From Paeniglutamicibacter sulfureus (lineage in GTDB: Bacteria > Actinomycetota > Actinomycetes > Actinomycetales > Micrococcaceae): a stretch of 64,000 bases of DNA. The translations under genes were made by a program, and so were the position numbers. This document shows positions 23,738-32,123 of this stretch, piece by piece. Each line of letters starts with the position of its first letter. Within the stretch, counting starts at the first letter, position 1. The notes beneath the pieces are model-generated. The model did not search any database. It saw nothing but the letters and a program-made list of their open reading frames with translations, and was not told where the DNA came from. The stretch is from positions 223,689 to 287,688 of the forward strand of contig NZ_JAULBL010000002.1 of NCBI RefSeq assembly GCF_030512175.1, given 5' to 3'.

Positions 23738-26683
23738 CTATGATGCCTCGTGCAAAGACGGGGTCTGTGGCTCTAGGTCATTCAACCGCGCAGCGACAAG
23801 TACCTGTGCCAGGTGCATTCCCGAGGCGTCAGTGCCCTCGGAAATCTGGGTTCGACAGGAGAACCCGTCAGCCAGCACGAAATCTCCCTCGGCACGTCCG
23901 CGGATCGCTGGGAAGAGCTCGCGTTCGCCGAGGGAACGGGAGAGCTCGGCGTGCCCGGGTTCGAAGCCCCAGTTACCTGCCAGTCCGCAGCAGCCCGTCT
24001 CGATCTCGCGTTCGTTAATGCCAACAGCGGCCAACACCTTGGAAGATGGTAAGTGGTCGCCTTGGGAGCGTTCGTGGCAGTGCACTTGGGAGACGGCACC
24101 AACATTGAGTGTGCCGAAAGGCCATGCCGCACTCGGTTTCCCGTCGACCGGCACGTGTTTGGCCACCAGTTCACCGAATGGCACCATCGCTGCGGCCAGC
24201 GCAGCGGCACGCGGGTCGTTCGGTACGAGTTCGGTGATCTCGTGTCCCAGCATCACGGTGCAGGATGGTTCCAGTCCGATGACCGGGTAACCGGCATCTA
24301 GCAGCGGTTCCATGACTTTGAGCGTGTGACGAATGACCTTGCGGGCCGCATCCAGTTGTCCAGTGGAGTGCCATGTGAGTCCGCAGCAGACGAATCCGTC
24401 AGGGATGACAACCGTGTATCCCAGGGCCTCGAGCACTTCGACGGCTGCCTTGCCGGGGCCGGTGTCCAGGTGGTTGTTGAAGGAGTCGGGCCAAAGCACC
24501 ACGGTCTTGTCCGGGCTTGAAGGGGCACTGCCTCGCTTCCTGGACCACGCCTGCAGGGACTCCGGCGCAAATGCGATCATGTTGCGGGTTGGTTCGATGC
24601 CACCGAGCTTCTTGACCAGCATTTCCATTGGTTTGAAGCGTAGGAGCGCATTGGTGGCATTTGCAGCCCCCGGGATCGAGTGCAGGATTCTGGTGAGCAC
24701 CGGTAGCCAGCCCATGGTGTAGTGGGCCATGGGGCGTAGGCGCTTTTCGTAGAACCTGTGCAGGAACTCGGATTTGTACGTGGCCATGTCCACGTTGACC
24801 GGGCATTCGGAGGCACACGCCTTGCAGGAGAGGCACAGGTCCAGGGCTTCCTTGACTTCTTCGGACTTGTAGGCCGAGGGAAGGGATTCGCCGCGGAACA
24901 TTTCGGAGAGCACTCGAGCGCGGCCGCGGGTGGAGTGCACCTCGTCGCCGGTGGCTTGGAAGGATGGGCACATAGCCCCCTCGGCGGAACGACAGGCTCC
25001 CACACCGACGCAGCGGTTCACGCCGTTGACCAGCGAACCCTTATCTCGAGTGAGAACATGCACCGGCAATAGTTCGTGTTTGCGTTGCCCTGGCCCGGGG
25101 CGTAGCCGGTCATCGATCTTCTCAGGGTCGATAAGCACTCCGGGGTTAAAGATGCCGGTGGGGTCGAAGATCTTCTTGAAGCCCTTGAAGGCGTCAAGCA
25201 CCTCGGGGCTGTAGATGCGGTCCAGCAATTCGGACCGGGCACGCCCGTCGCCGTGTTCGCCGGAGAGCGATCCACCGTAGCGGGCGACGGTTTCGGCGGC
25301 GGCTTCCATAAAGGAGCGGAAAACTGCCAGGCCTTCCTCGGTGCCCAGGGTGAAGGAAATACGCACGTGCACGCAGCCCTCGCCGAAATGGCCGAAGGGA
25401 ATGCCACGCAGGCCGTGCTCGGCCATCAGCGCGTAGAGGTCACGCAGGTAGTCCGCCAGGTGCTCGGGCGGCACGGCCGAGTCCTCCCAGGACGGCCAGG
25501 CCTCCCCGCCATCGGGCAATCGGGTGACGATTCCGGCCGAGGCCTCGCGGATGCGCCACAGGGTCCGGACGGCTCCGGGATCGGCGACGACCACCGCATC
25601 AATCGCGGCAACGGAGTCGGCGTCCAAGTATTCGACGGCCAAGGCGTCGGCGATAGCTTGGGCCTCTACGGGTGTGCGCCCCGCAGTTTCGCAGTAGAGC
25701 CAGCCGCCGGCCTTTTCCACGCCGTTGGCGTACCCTCCGGCCATGCCGGGAAGTTCGGAGCCGGCAAGTTCTTGTCCGGGACGTGAACGCAGCGCATCGA
25801 GCAAATCACCGCCCATGCCCTCAGCAGTGGTGATGCCCGGACGGCGCATGGTCGCTGCAGCGGCTGCCGCGTCGAAGACGGTTTCAAAGGCAAGCACTAC
25901 AAGCGCTGTGGCCTTGGGCTTTTTCACAAGCTTGACAGTGAGTTCGGTGATCACGCCGCAGGTGCCTTCGGTGCCGGCGAAGGCTCGGGCCGTGTTGAAC
26001 CCGTTTTCCGGCAGCAGGTAATGCAGGCCGTAGCCGGAGACCTGGCGCGGGAAGCGGCCAAGCTCGGTGCGCAGCGGGGCAAGGTTCCCATCACGTAGCT
26101 TCTTCAATTCGACATTGAGCTGGTGGTTGTCTGTGCCGGTGGAGCCGAGAGTGACGGTTGATCCGTCGGAGAGCATGACCCTGACCGATTCGACGTTATC
26201 CGCCGCGGTACCCCAGGCCAACGAGTGCGATCCGCAGGCATTGTTCGCAACCATGCCACCGACGGTGCAACGGCTGTGCGTAGAGGGATCCGGGCCATAG
26301 GTGAGGCCGAACTCGGCTGCCGCGTCGCGCAATTGATCGCAAATCACCCCGGGCTGGATACGGGCAGTCTGGGCAACCGGATCGATCTCCAGGATCCGGT
26401 TGAAGTACCGCGAGGTGTCAAGGACCAGACCCTCGCCGATGGCATTGCCCGCCACCGAAGTGCCGCCACCTCGGCTGGTCACACTCATCCCCTCGGCCGC
26501 AGCGTAGGCAATCGCCTCAGCAATGTCCTTCTCGCTGCGGACCTCGAGAATGGCCGCCGGCAGCCGGCGGAAGATGGAGGCGTCCGAGACGTATGCGGCG
26601 CGGGCTGTCATGTCCGTGCGCAAACGCGATCGAATGTTGGTTTCTGCAGGGGTGGCGGGTGACGTCAGCGGAAGAAGTTCCAT
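23738..26683 (-). CDS. FAD-linked oxidase / FeS protein (D-lactate dehydrogenase-like)
   Basis: The 981-residue product is a two-part flavoprotein of the YdiJ/Dld type that oxidises a 2-hydroxy acid and passes electrons on. A PCMH-type FAD domain (about 20-260) contains SRGGGTSVAGNAIGEGLVLD and the glycine-rich CGVITELT region. A C-terminal FAD-oxidase domain with FGHFGEGCVHVRI follows, then the ferredoxin-like part with CVGVGACRSAEGAMC and CLSCKACASECPVNV (4Fe-4S ligands), and two CCG repeats, VCCGLTWHSTG and GCCGLAGNWGF. Length and order match the family. It is transcribed divergently from a GntR regulator. D-lactate or another D-2-hydroxy acid is the likely substrate, not provable here. 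Confidence 0.9.
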   Translation of the reverse strand: MELLPLTSPATPAETNIRSRLRTDMTARAAYVSDASIFRRLPAAILEVRSEKDIAEAIAYAAAEGMSVTSRGGGTSVAGNAIGEGLVLDTSRYFNRILEIDPVAQTARIQPGVICDQLRDAAAEFGLTYGPDPSTHSRCTVGGMVANNACGSHSLAWGTAADNVESVRVMLSDGSTVTLGSTGTDNHQLNVELKKLRDGNLAPLRTELGRFPRQVSGYGLHYLLPENGFNTARAFAGTEGTCGVITELTVKLVKKPKATALVVLAFETVFDAAAAAATMRRPGITTAEGMGGDLLDALRSRPGQELAGSELPGMAGGYANGVEKAGGWLYCETAGRTPVEAQAIADALAVEYLDADSVAAIDAVVVADPGAVRTLWRIREASAGIVTRLPDGGEAWPSWEDSAVPPEHLADYLRDLYALMAEHGLRGIPFGHFGEGCVHVRISFTLGTEEGLAVFRSFMEAAAETVARYGGSLSGEHGDGRARSELLDRIYSPEVLDAFKGFKKIFDPTGIFNPGVLIDPEKIDDRLRPGPGQRKHELLPVHVLTRDKGSLVNGVNRCVGVGACRSAEGAMCPSFQATGDEVHSTRGRARVLSEMFRGESLPSAYKSEEVKEALDLCLSCKACASECPVNVDMATYKSEFLHRFYEKRLRPMAHYTMGWLPVLTRILHSIPGAANATNALLRFKPMEMLVKKLGGIEPTRNMIAFAPESLQAWSRKRGSAPSSPDKTVVLWPDSFNNHLDTGPGKAAVEVLEALGYTVVIPDGFVCCGLTWHSTGQLDAARKVIRHTLKVMEPLLDAGYPVIGLEPSCTVMLGHEITELVPNDPRAAALAAAMVPFGELVAKHVPVDGKPSAAWPFGTLNVGAVSQVHCHERSQGDHLPSSKVLAAVGINEREIETGCCGLAGNWGFEPGHAELSRSLGERELFPAIRGRAEGDFVLADGFSCRTQISEGTDASGMHLAQVLVAARLNDLEPQTPSLHEAS

Positions 26684-26718
26684 GACAAAGGCCTCTCTTA
26701 GGACGGGTGAAACCAGAG

Positions 26719-26759
26719 TAACATGTTACGTGCATTCCGATTATGTCGATATCGGAATG
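26719..26759. promoter_or_regulatory. Two palindromes between the oxidase and GntR genes
   Basis: GTAACATGTTAC (26719-26730) is a perfect 12-bp palindrome. Five bases later ATTCCGAT (26735-26742) pairs with ATCGGAAT (26752-26759). Both lie in the 114-base divergent spacer and are good candidate operators for the neighbouring FadR-type GntR protein. Confidence 0.6.
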
Positions 26760-26797
26760 TCGAACGTCCAGACCAGTCAAGGTGAGATAATCAGGAA

Positions 26798-27526
26798 ATG
26801 ACTAGTTCCGATTCCCCTTCACTGCCGAATCGCGGTGCAACCTTGACCGAGCAGGTCATGGATTTTGTGCGCACCGCCGTAGTTTCCGGGGACCTCGAAG
26901 TGGGCAAGCTTTACAGCGTCTACCAACTTGCGCAGTCGTTGAATATTTCCCGGTCCCCCGTGCGTGATGGGCTCTTGCGTCTGGAGGAAGCGGGACTGAT
27001 CGAGTTCTCCCGCAATCGTGGATTTCGCGTCATCCCCACAAGCCCGTACGACGTGGCTGAAATCTTCTCGTTGCGCTTGGCGCTGGAGGTTCCGGCCGCG
27101 GCACGGGCCGCGGCCGCGCGCACCGACGAGCTGGTCGAACGGTTCGCTTTGCTGGAAGAGAAGATGTGCGCCGCCGCTTCCATGGGTTCAGAGGACGATT
27201 TCTTCGCCCTTGACCAGGAACTACACGATTTGATCCTGGGTGCTGCCCGCTCCAACCGAGGACGCGAGATCGTCAATAGGCTACGTGTGGCGACCCGTTT
27301 ACTGGGAGTCTCGACAGCGGGCAAACAACGCACGATGAATGACATCATCGCCGAGCACTCGCCCATCATCGAAGCCATCACGGCAGGCGACAAAACAGCG
27401 GCCGCAACGGCAATGAGAGAACACCTCTCCACTACCGGTCGACTTTTGGTAGCCCAAGCCGTCGAAGGACAGAATTTCGCGGTGGATCCCGAAGCCCTGT
27501 GGCTGGAACTCACCGACTGCTATTAG
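26798..27526 (+). CDS. GntR-family (FadR subfamily) transcription regulator
   Basis: The 242-residue product has an N-terminal winged helix (about 12-80: LTEQVMDFVRTAVVSGDLEVG, SLNISRSPVRDGLLRLEEAG) and a C-terminal FCD ligand-binding domain (about 90-225) with EIFSLRLALEVPAAARAA and EHSPIIEAITAGDKTAAATA, whose His is a typical metal ligand. It is transcribed away from the FAD/FeS oxidase, across two palindromes, and probably represses it until a hydroxy- or keto-acid effector binds. It could also control the hydrolase gene downstream. Confidence 0.9.
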   Translation: MTSSDSPSLPNRGATLTEQVMDFVRTAVVSGDLEVGKLYSVYQLAQSLNISRSPVRDGLLRLEEAGLIEFSRNRGFRVIPTSPYDVAEIFSLRLALEVPAAARAAAARTDELVERFALLEEKMCAAASMGSEDDFFALDQELHDLILGAARSNRGREIVNRLRVATRLLGVSTAGKQRTMNDIIAEHSPIIEAITAGDKTAAATAMREHLSTTGRLLVAQAVEGQNFAVDPEALWLELTDCY

Positions 27527-27585
27527 TACTCCGGTCGACCAACAAGGACCGTTGCTGAGTTCTGGCCCAAAATGAATCGATGCGT

Positions 27586-27616
27586 TTATTGCAACGGTTG
27601 ATTGCAGTTATTGCAA
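27586..27616. promoter_or_regulatory. Direct repeats TTATTGCAA upstream of the hydrolase gene
   Basis: TTATTGCAA occurs at 27586-27594 and again at 27608-27616, start to start 22 bases (about two helical turns), with a partial copy (ATTGCA) between them. They lie about 120-150 bases upstream of the hydrolase start, a possible regulator site. The surrounding stretch is A/T-richer than the genes. Confidence 0.4.
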
Positions 27617-27737
27617 ATCACGTCGATAGTTGTTTTTGTGATTGAGACGCAAGACACATTGCGGCTCGGGATGGTCACGGACACCAAATTGCGCACCAGC
27701 CGATGTGTTGGGGACAGCGTTTTCGACGGAGGAAAAC

Positions 27738-28658
27738 ATGATTGAAAAGCAAACGACGTTCTTTAGCGAAGGCAGTCGACTTCAGGCCACGCTGTACTAC
27801 CCCGACAATGTTTCGGGCCCCGAGCCGCGGCCAGCGCTGATCATCAACTCGGGATACCAGGGATTCAATGAGTTCTACCCGAAGATGTTTGCCGAGCTGA
27901 TGACGCAGCACGGCTACATTTGCCTGGGGTTCGACTACCGCGGCATGGCCGACAGTGAAGGCCCCAAGGGCCGAGTCCTGATCGAAGAGCAAGCAGTCGA
28001 TATCCGCAACGCCATTACGTTCCTGCAGACTCAGCAGGATGTCGATGATGCGCAGATCGGACTCATCGGATGGGGCATGGGTGCCGCTAACGTGGTTCTC
28101 GCCGCGGAAAAGGCACAAAACGTTGCGGCGGTGGCGTCCCTGAACGGCTTCTACAAGGGCGAGCGCTGGCTTGAGTCCATCCACTCGGAGGCCGAATGGA
28201 CCAAGCTACTGCAAGATGTTCGAGAGGACCGCATCCAGCGCGTGCTGGAAGGCGAGTCGCGACTTGCCGACACCTTCGAGCACTACCCCCTGGACCCGGC
28301 AACCGACGATTACGTGCAGAAGGAACTCGCACAGGTCTACGGATTCGGGCACCCGACGCGGATCCAGTTCACGGAATCAATCCTGGACCTGAACGTGGAA
28401 AAACACGTTGCGAACCTAGGCGGCACTCCGCTGTTTATCGGGCACGGCACCAACAATGCCCTGCACCCGTACGCAGAAGCCGAGGGCCTCTACGAGGCGG
28501 CGGTAATGCCGAAAACGATTTACAGCATCGATGGCCGACACAACGATTTCATGTACGTCGACCACCCCGTCTTCATCGAGCTGTGCGAACGCCTCAACGA
28601 GTTCTTCGCGCAGGCATTTGTGCAGAGCTCCGGATCGGTACGCGGCGTTTCAGCCTAG
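27738..28658 (+). CDS. Alpha/beta hydrolase-fold protein lacking the nucleophile Ser
   Basis: The 306-residue product has the alpha/beta hydrolase plan: ALIINSGYQGFNEFYPKMF near the oxyanion region, CLGFDYRGMADSEGP, the nucleophile elbow, and the C-terminal IDGRHNDFMYVD with a possible catalytic His. The elbow reads IGLIGWGMGAA, where Ser is replaced by Gly (GxGxG instead of GxSxG), so classical ester hydrolysis should be lost. GGAGGA ahead of the ATG at 27738 fixes the start. It precedes the IclR gene and the OpuC-type importer and may act on the imported compound as a lyase or non-hydrolytic member of the fold, or as a binding protein. Function unknown. Confidence 0.8.
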   Translation: MIEKQTTFFSEGSRLQATLYYPDNVSGPEPRPALIINSGYQGFNEFYPKMFAELMTQHGYICLGFDYRGMADSEGPKGRVLIEEQAVDIRNAITFLQTQQDVDDAQIGLIGWGMGAANVVLAAEKAQNVAAVASLNGFYKGERWLESIHSEAEWTKLLQDVREDRIQRVLEGESRLADTFEHYPLDPATDDYVQKELAQVYGFGHPTRIQFTESILDLNVEKHVANLGGTPLFIGHGTNNALHPYAEAEGLYEAAVMPKTIYSIDGRHNDFMYVDHPVFIELCERLNEFFAQAFVQSSGSVRGVSA

Positions 28659-28729
28659 GAATTCATGTCGAGATGTTCTTTTAGCAACACTGTGTTGCGA
28701 AGATCACATCACACACCTAGTATCTGGGG

Positions 28730-29503
28730 ATGAAAATGAAGCAGACACAGAGTAGCGCGGCTCGGGTTATGGCGATTCTTGAGGCGATTGGCTCTGCGGA
28801 TGCAGCACAGTTCCCCGACGGTATGACTGTTGCTGATGTCTCCCGCGTGATGGAACGAGATAAGTCCGTCGTCTCGCGGCAACTCAAGAGTCTTTTGGAG
28901 ACCGGGCTGATCGCCCGGGATCCGGAAGGCCGATACGAGCTGAGCTGGCGACTGTTTGTCTTGGCCCAAAAGGCGGGGGGCCAACGACTCAAAAAGATCG
29001 GTGCGCCCTTCATGTTCCGGCTAACTGAGCTTGTACGCGAACGGACATATATGTCGGTTCTGAGCGACGGCGAGGTCCTGACGGTGCATTCAGAAAGCTC
29101 CCGCCGTTCAATCGAAGCTTCGGGGTGGGTTGGCCGTACAGTGCCCGTCAGCAGGAGTTCCAGCGGAATGGCGCTGCTTCTCGACCACGAGGACGACCAC
29201 ATCATCGACATTGTCAGAGGCACGCAAGCTGGGATTGGCAAGCGCGAAGCACAAGAATTCCTGGGGCAGGTCCAGCAAGCCAGACTGAAGGGCTATACGT
29301 TGGCCAACAGGATTTTCGATCCAGAACTGTTGGGAATCGGCGCCCCGGTGCGCGACTATTCCGGTCGGATCACGGCGGCTGTAAACGTTTCGGGGCCGGC
29401 GACGCGGATTGAGCCGCACATAGAGATTTTCTCCAGGCATTTGCTCTCAACCGTTCGCAACCTTCAACATGCGCTTTCCCTGGGGCCCAATAGTTCCAAT
29501 TGA
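28730..29503 (+). CDS. IclR-family transcription regulator
   Basis: The 257-residue product shows an N-terminal HTH (about 8-65: SAARVMAILEAIG, TVADVSRVMERDKSVVSRQL) and a C-terminal effector domain (about 85-250), with the IclR-like YMSVLSDGEVLTVHS, PVSRSSSGMALL and a final GIGAPVRDYSGRITAAVNVS. A start at 28736 is also possible. It lies between the hydrolase-fold gene and the OpuC-like importer, pointing the same way, and is the likely local regulator of both, probably responding to a small carboxylate or amine. About 200 bases separate it from the importer genes. Confidence 0.9.
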   Translation: MKMKQTQSSAARVMAILEAIGSADAAQFPDGMTVADVSRVMERDKSVVSRQLKSLLETGLIARDPEGRYELSWRLFVLAQKAGGQRLKKIGAPFMFRLTELVRERTYMSVLSDGEVLTVHSESSRRSIEASGWVGRTVPVSRSSSGMALLLDHEDDHIIDIVRGTQAGIGKREAQEFLGQVQQARLKGYTLANRIFDPELLGIGAPVRDYSGRITAAVNVSGPATRIEPHIEIFSRHLLSTVRNLQHALSLGPNSSN

Positions 29504-29576
29504 AGCTGTCGGGTTTCCTCACGGGCCGATACATCCAATTCCTTCCCTGCACTAGAAAAAACGACCAGGAGTTTAC

Positions 29577-29723
29577 ATGCAACATCCTGCCATGCCATTT
29601 TTTGGGGCTGGGGTACCGGCCATAATCGAGAATTCCCGACTTGAGCCAGGTCCACTCCTTATGAAGGGGCCGATGACGCTTCTGACATCGAATAGGGGGG
29701 CACCGTGTTCTTGGAATATCTGA
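29577..29723 (+). CDS. Possible 48-residue leader ORF of the importer operon
   Basis: An ATG at 29577 preceded by AGGAG at good spacing opens a 48-codon frame (starting MQHPAMPFFGAGVPAI) that ends 19 bases inside the first permease gene. The product has no recognisable domain. The strong ribosome binding site and the overlap suggest translation coupled to the permease; it may be a leader peptide or simply a fortuitous frame. Confidence 0.3.
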   Translation: MQHPAMPFFGAGVPAIIENSRLEPGPLLMKGPMTLLTSNRGAPCSWNI

Positions 29724-30349
29724 CCGAAAATTCGGCCAGGCTGCTGTTCCTTGCGCAGCAGCATGCCGAACTGGTGCTGCTGAGTGTGGCAATTTCCGCC
29801 GTGTTGGGGGTTGGTCTCGCTTTGGGCACGGAATCCATGCCTCGGGTGCGGCACGCCCTGCTTTCTGTCACCGGAACGATGCTGACAGTTCCTTCGTTTG
29901 CCCTGTTTGCCTTGATGATTCCGTTGCTGGGATTGGGCGTTGCACCGACGATTGCGGCACTAGTTGTTTACGGCATTTTCCCAATTCTCAGAAACACCGT
30001 GACCGGCATCGAGAGTGTGGATCCCGCGGTAGTTGACGCAGCCCGGGGGAATGGCATGGGACGCAGTGAACGCATCAGGACCGTCGTCCTGCCGCTGGCT
30101 TGGCCGGTGATTCTCAACGGCATGCGAACCGCGACCATCATGTTGGTGGCAACAGCCGCCATCGGTGCCGTAGTCCGTGGTCCGGGCTTGGGAGACCTAA
30201 TCTTCCGGGGGCTAACCCGTATCGGCGGAGCCAACGCCCTGAACGAAGCTCTCGCGGGAGTGATCGGAATTGTGCTCGTCGCCCTCGTTCTGGATCTCCT
30301 GTTCATCTTGATAGCAAAATTCACCACCGTGCGAGGATTAAATGTCTGA
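29705..30349 (+). CDS. ABC importer permease, OpuC/ProW type (first)
   Basis: The 214-residue product is a membrane permease with about five to six helices and the binding-protein-dependent signature: DAARGNGMGRSERIRTVVLP, the EAA loop that contacts the ATPase. Other typical stretches are TVPSFALFALMIPLLGLGVAP and AVVRGPGLGDLIFRGL. It belongs to the quaternary-amine (glycine betaine/carnitine/choline) uptake family. The GTG start follows a G-rich Shine-Dalgarno, and the gene overlaps the ATPase gene by eight bases. The order permease-ATPase-permease-binding protein is that of opuC operons; the real substrate may differ. Confidence 0.9.
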   Translation: MFLEYLTENSARLLFLAQQHAELVLLSVAISAVLGVGLALGTESMPRVRHALLSVTGTMLTVPSFALFALMIPLLGLGVAPTIAALVVYGIFPILRNTVTGIESVDPAVVDAARGNGMGRSERIRTVVLPLAWPVILNGMRTATIMLVATAAIGAVVRGPGLGDLIFRGLTRIGGANALNEALAGVIGIVLVALVLDLLFILIAKFTTVRGLNV

Positions 30350-31346
30350 ATATCCAGGAAACAAGTCCGACACCATGATCTATTTAGAAGGTGTGTCCAA
30401 GCGCTATCAGAACCAGGGCAGCGACGCAGTGTCCGGTCTCTCGATGGAAATCAAACGAGGCGAATTCGTCGTTTTGGTCGGCCCCTCGGGCTGCGGAAAG
30501 ACAACCACCCTGCGCATGATCAACAGGTTGGTGGAACCAACCGCGGGGAAAATCTGGATTGAGGGCCAAGACGTCACCCACATCGACCCGGACCAATTGC
30601 GCCGAGGGATCGGCTATGTCATCCAGCAGATTGGATTGCTGCCCCACCTAACGATTGCCGAAAACGTTGCGCTGGTTCCCAAGCTCCTTGGTGCATCCAA
30701 GCGCAGCCGCCGCGACCGTGCCGAGGAGCTGCTCGAGCTCGTCGGGTTGGATCCGTCCATCTACGCGGACCGATACCCCAAGCAGCTTTCGGGAGGCCAG
30801 CAACAACGAGTCGGTGTGGCGCGCGCGCTGGCCGCCGACCCGCCGATCATGCTCATGGATGAACCTTTCGGTGCCGTTGACCCCATTGCGCGGGAAAAAC
30901 TCCAACTGGAATTCCTGCGATTGCAGAAAAAGATCCGCAAAACGATCGTCATGGTCACCCACGACATCGACGAAGCCCTGAGGCTCGGCGACAGAATCGC
31001 GATCTTCGATGTTGGGTCGCGCTTGGCACAGTTCGACACCCCGCTTGAGATCCTCAGCAATCCCGCCGACGATTTCGTACGGGATTTTGTGGGAACCGGG
31101 GCCTCGGTCCGACGCCTTTCGCTGCTAAAGGTACACGAGGTCATTGGACACTCATCGCCTGAAGCCAATAGCCTCCTGCGCACCGTTGACGTGAACCCGG
31201 AGGAGAGCGTTCACAGGGCGTTGGAACGTGTGCTGGCCGGCGGCGCCGAAGGGGCAACCGTCAGGTTTGTAAATGGCGACACGCGCACGATCGATATCCA
31301 GGGACTGCTTACCGCTGCCGCGCAACAGAGCGCGGTGCCGTCATGA
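30342..31346 (+). CDS. ABC importer ATPase, OpuCA/ProV type
   Basis: The 334-residue product has the complete ABC ATPase set: Walker A GPSGCGKTT near residue 50, Q-loop IQQIGLLPH, signature LSGGQQQRVGVARAL, Walker B IMLMDEPFGAVD and switch His in VTHDIDEAL. The C-terminal extension after residue 240 resembles the region holding CBS domains in osmoregulated OpuCA, but it is short (about 90 residues) and I see at most one CBS-like unit, so osmotic gating is doubtful. It overlaps both neighbouring permease genes (8 and 4 bases), so the operon is tightly coupled. Confidence 0.93.
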   Translation: MSEYPGNKSDTMIYLEGVSKRYQNQGSDAVSGLSMEIKRGEFVVLVGPSGCGKTTTLRMINRLVEPTAGKIWIEGQDVTHIDPDQLRRGIGYVIQQIGLLPHLTIAENVALVPKLLGASKRSRRDRAEELLELVGLDPSIYADRYPKQLSGGQQQRVGVARALAADPPIMLMDEPFGAVDPIAREKLQLEFLRLQKKIRKTIVMVTHDIDEALRLGDRIAIFDVGSRLAQFDTPLEILSNPADDFVRDFVGTGASVRRLSLLKVHEVIGHSSPEANSLLRTVDVNPEESVHRALERVLAGGAEGATVRFVNGDTRTIDIQGLLTAAAQQSAVPS

Positions 31347-32101
31347 GTTCCATGGTCATAGAGAAAGTCGGAGTCTCCAGCATCAGGCGTTCAACCCGTT
31401 GGGTCATTCCAGCCGTTGTCGCCTTGCTCGTGGCAAGCACTATGGTTTACATCGGATCCGTCGATCTTGATTCGAGTGAGATTCGAAGCCTGGCGCCCGA
31501 AGTCATCTTTCGCTCGCTGTGGGAACACACCCAGCTCGTGGCGGTTTCAACAGTCCTGACCATCGCCATTGGGGTTCCATTGGGGATCCTGCTGACCCGA
31601 CCCGGGGCAAAGGGCATCAGTTCCATGATCCTGGCTATGGCAAATGCCGGACAGGCTGTTCCCTCCATCGGAATCCTGGTGCTGCTGGCGATGATCTTCG
31701 GTGTTGGTTTCTGGATGGCTGTGATCGCTTTGGTGGCCTATGCCCTGTTGCCGGTGCTCCGCAACACCATGGTGGGCATCAATCAGGTGGATCCGGCAAT
31801 AATCGACGCTGGCCGCGGAATGGGGATGAGTACCCGGGAGATGCTCTTCGCCATCGAGCTCCCACTATCGATCCCCGTCATGTTAGCCGGCATCCGAGTT
31901 GCCCTCATACTCAATGTTGGAGTGGCAACACTGGCAACATTCACCAATGCCGGTGGCCTGGGTTCGATCATTTCCGCGGGAATCTCGCTTAACCGCATGC
32001 CGGTTTTGATTGTGGGCAGCGTCCTCACCATATGTCTTGCGCTCATCGTTGATTGGCTCGCTGGCATCGCTGAGCAACGCCTGCGCCCGAAGGGAATCTA
32101 A
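31343..32101 (+). CDS. ABC importer permease, OpuC/ProW type (second)
   Basis: The 252-residue product has about six membrane helices, starting near residue 20 with WVIPAVVALLVASTMVYIGS, and the EAA loop DAGRGMGMSTREMLFAIELP. It resembles the first permease in the core (GQAVPSIGILVLLAMIFGVG against the equivalent segment there) but is longer at the N-terminus, so the importer is probably a heterodimer of the two. The start overlaps the ATPase stop by four bases. Confidence 0.9.
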   Translation: MSSMVIEKVGVSSIRRSTRWVIPAVVALLVASTMVYIGSVDLDSSEIRSLAPEVIFRSLWEHTQLVAVSTVLTIAIGVPLGILLTRPGAKGISSMILAMANAGQAVPSIGILVLLAMIFGVGFWMAVIALVAYALLPVLRNTMVGINQVDPAIIDAGRGMGMSTREMLFAIELPLSIPVMLAGIRVALILNVGVATLATFTNAGGLGSIISAGISLNRMPVLIVGSVLTICLALIVDWLAGIAEQRLRPKGI

Positions 32102-32123
32102 CGTGTCCGGAAGAAGCGAAAGA

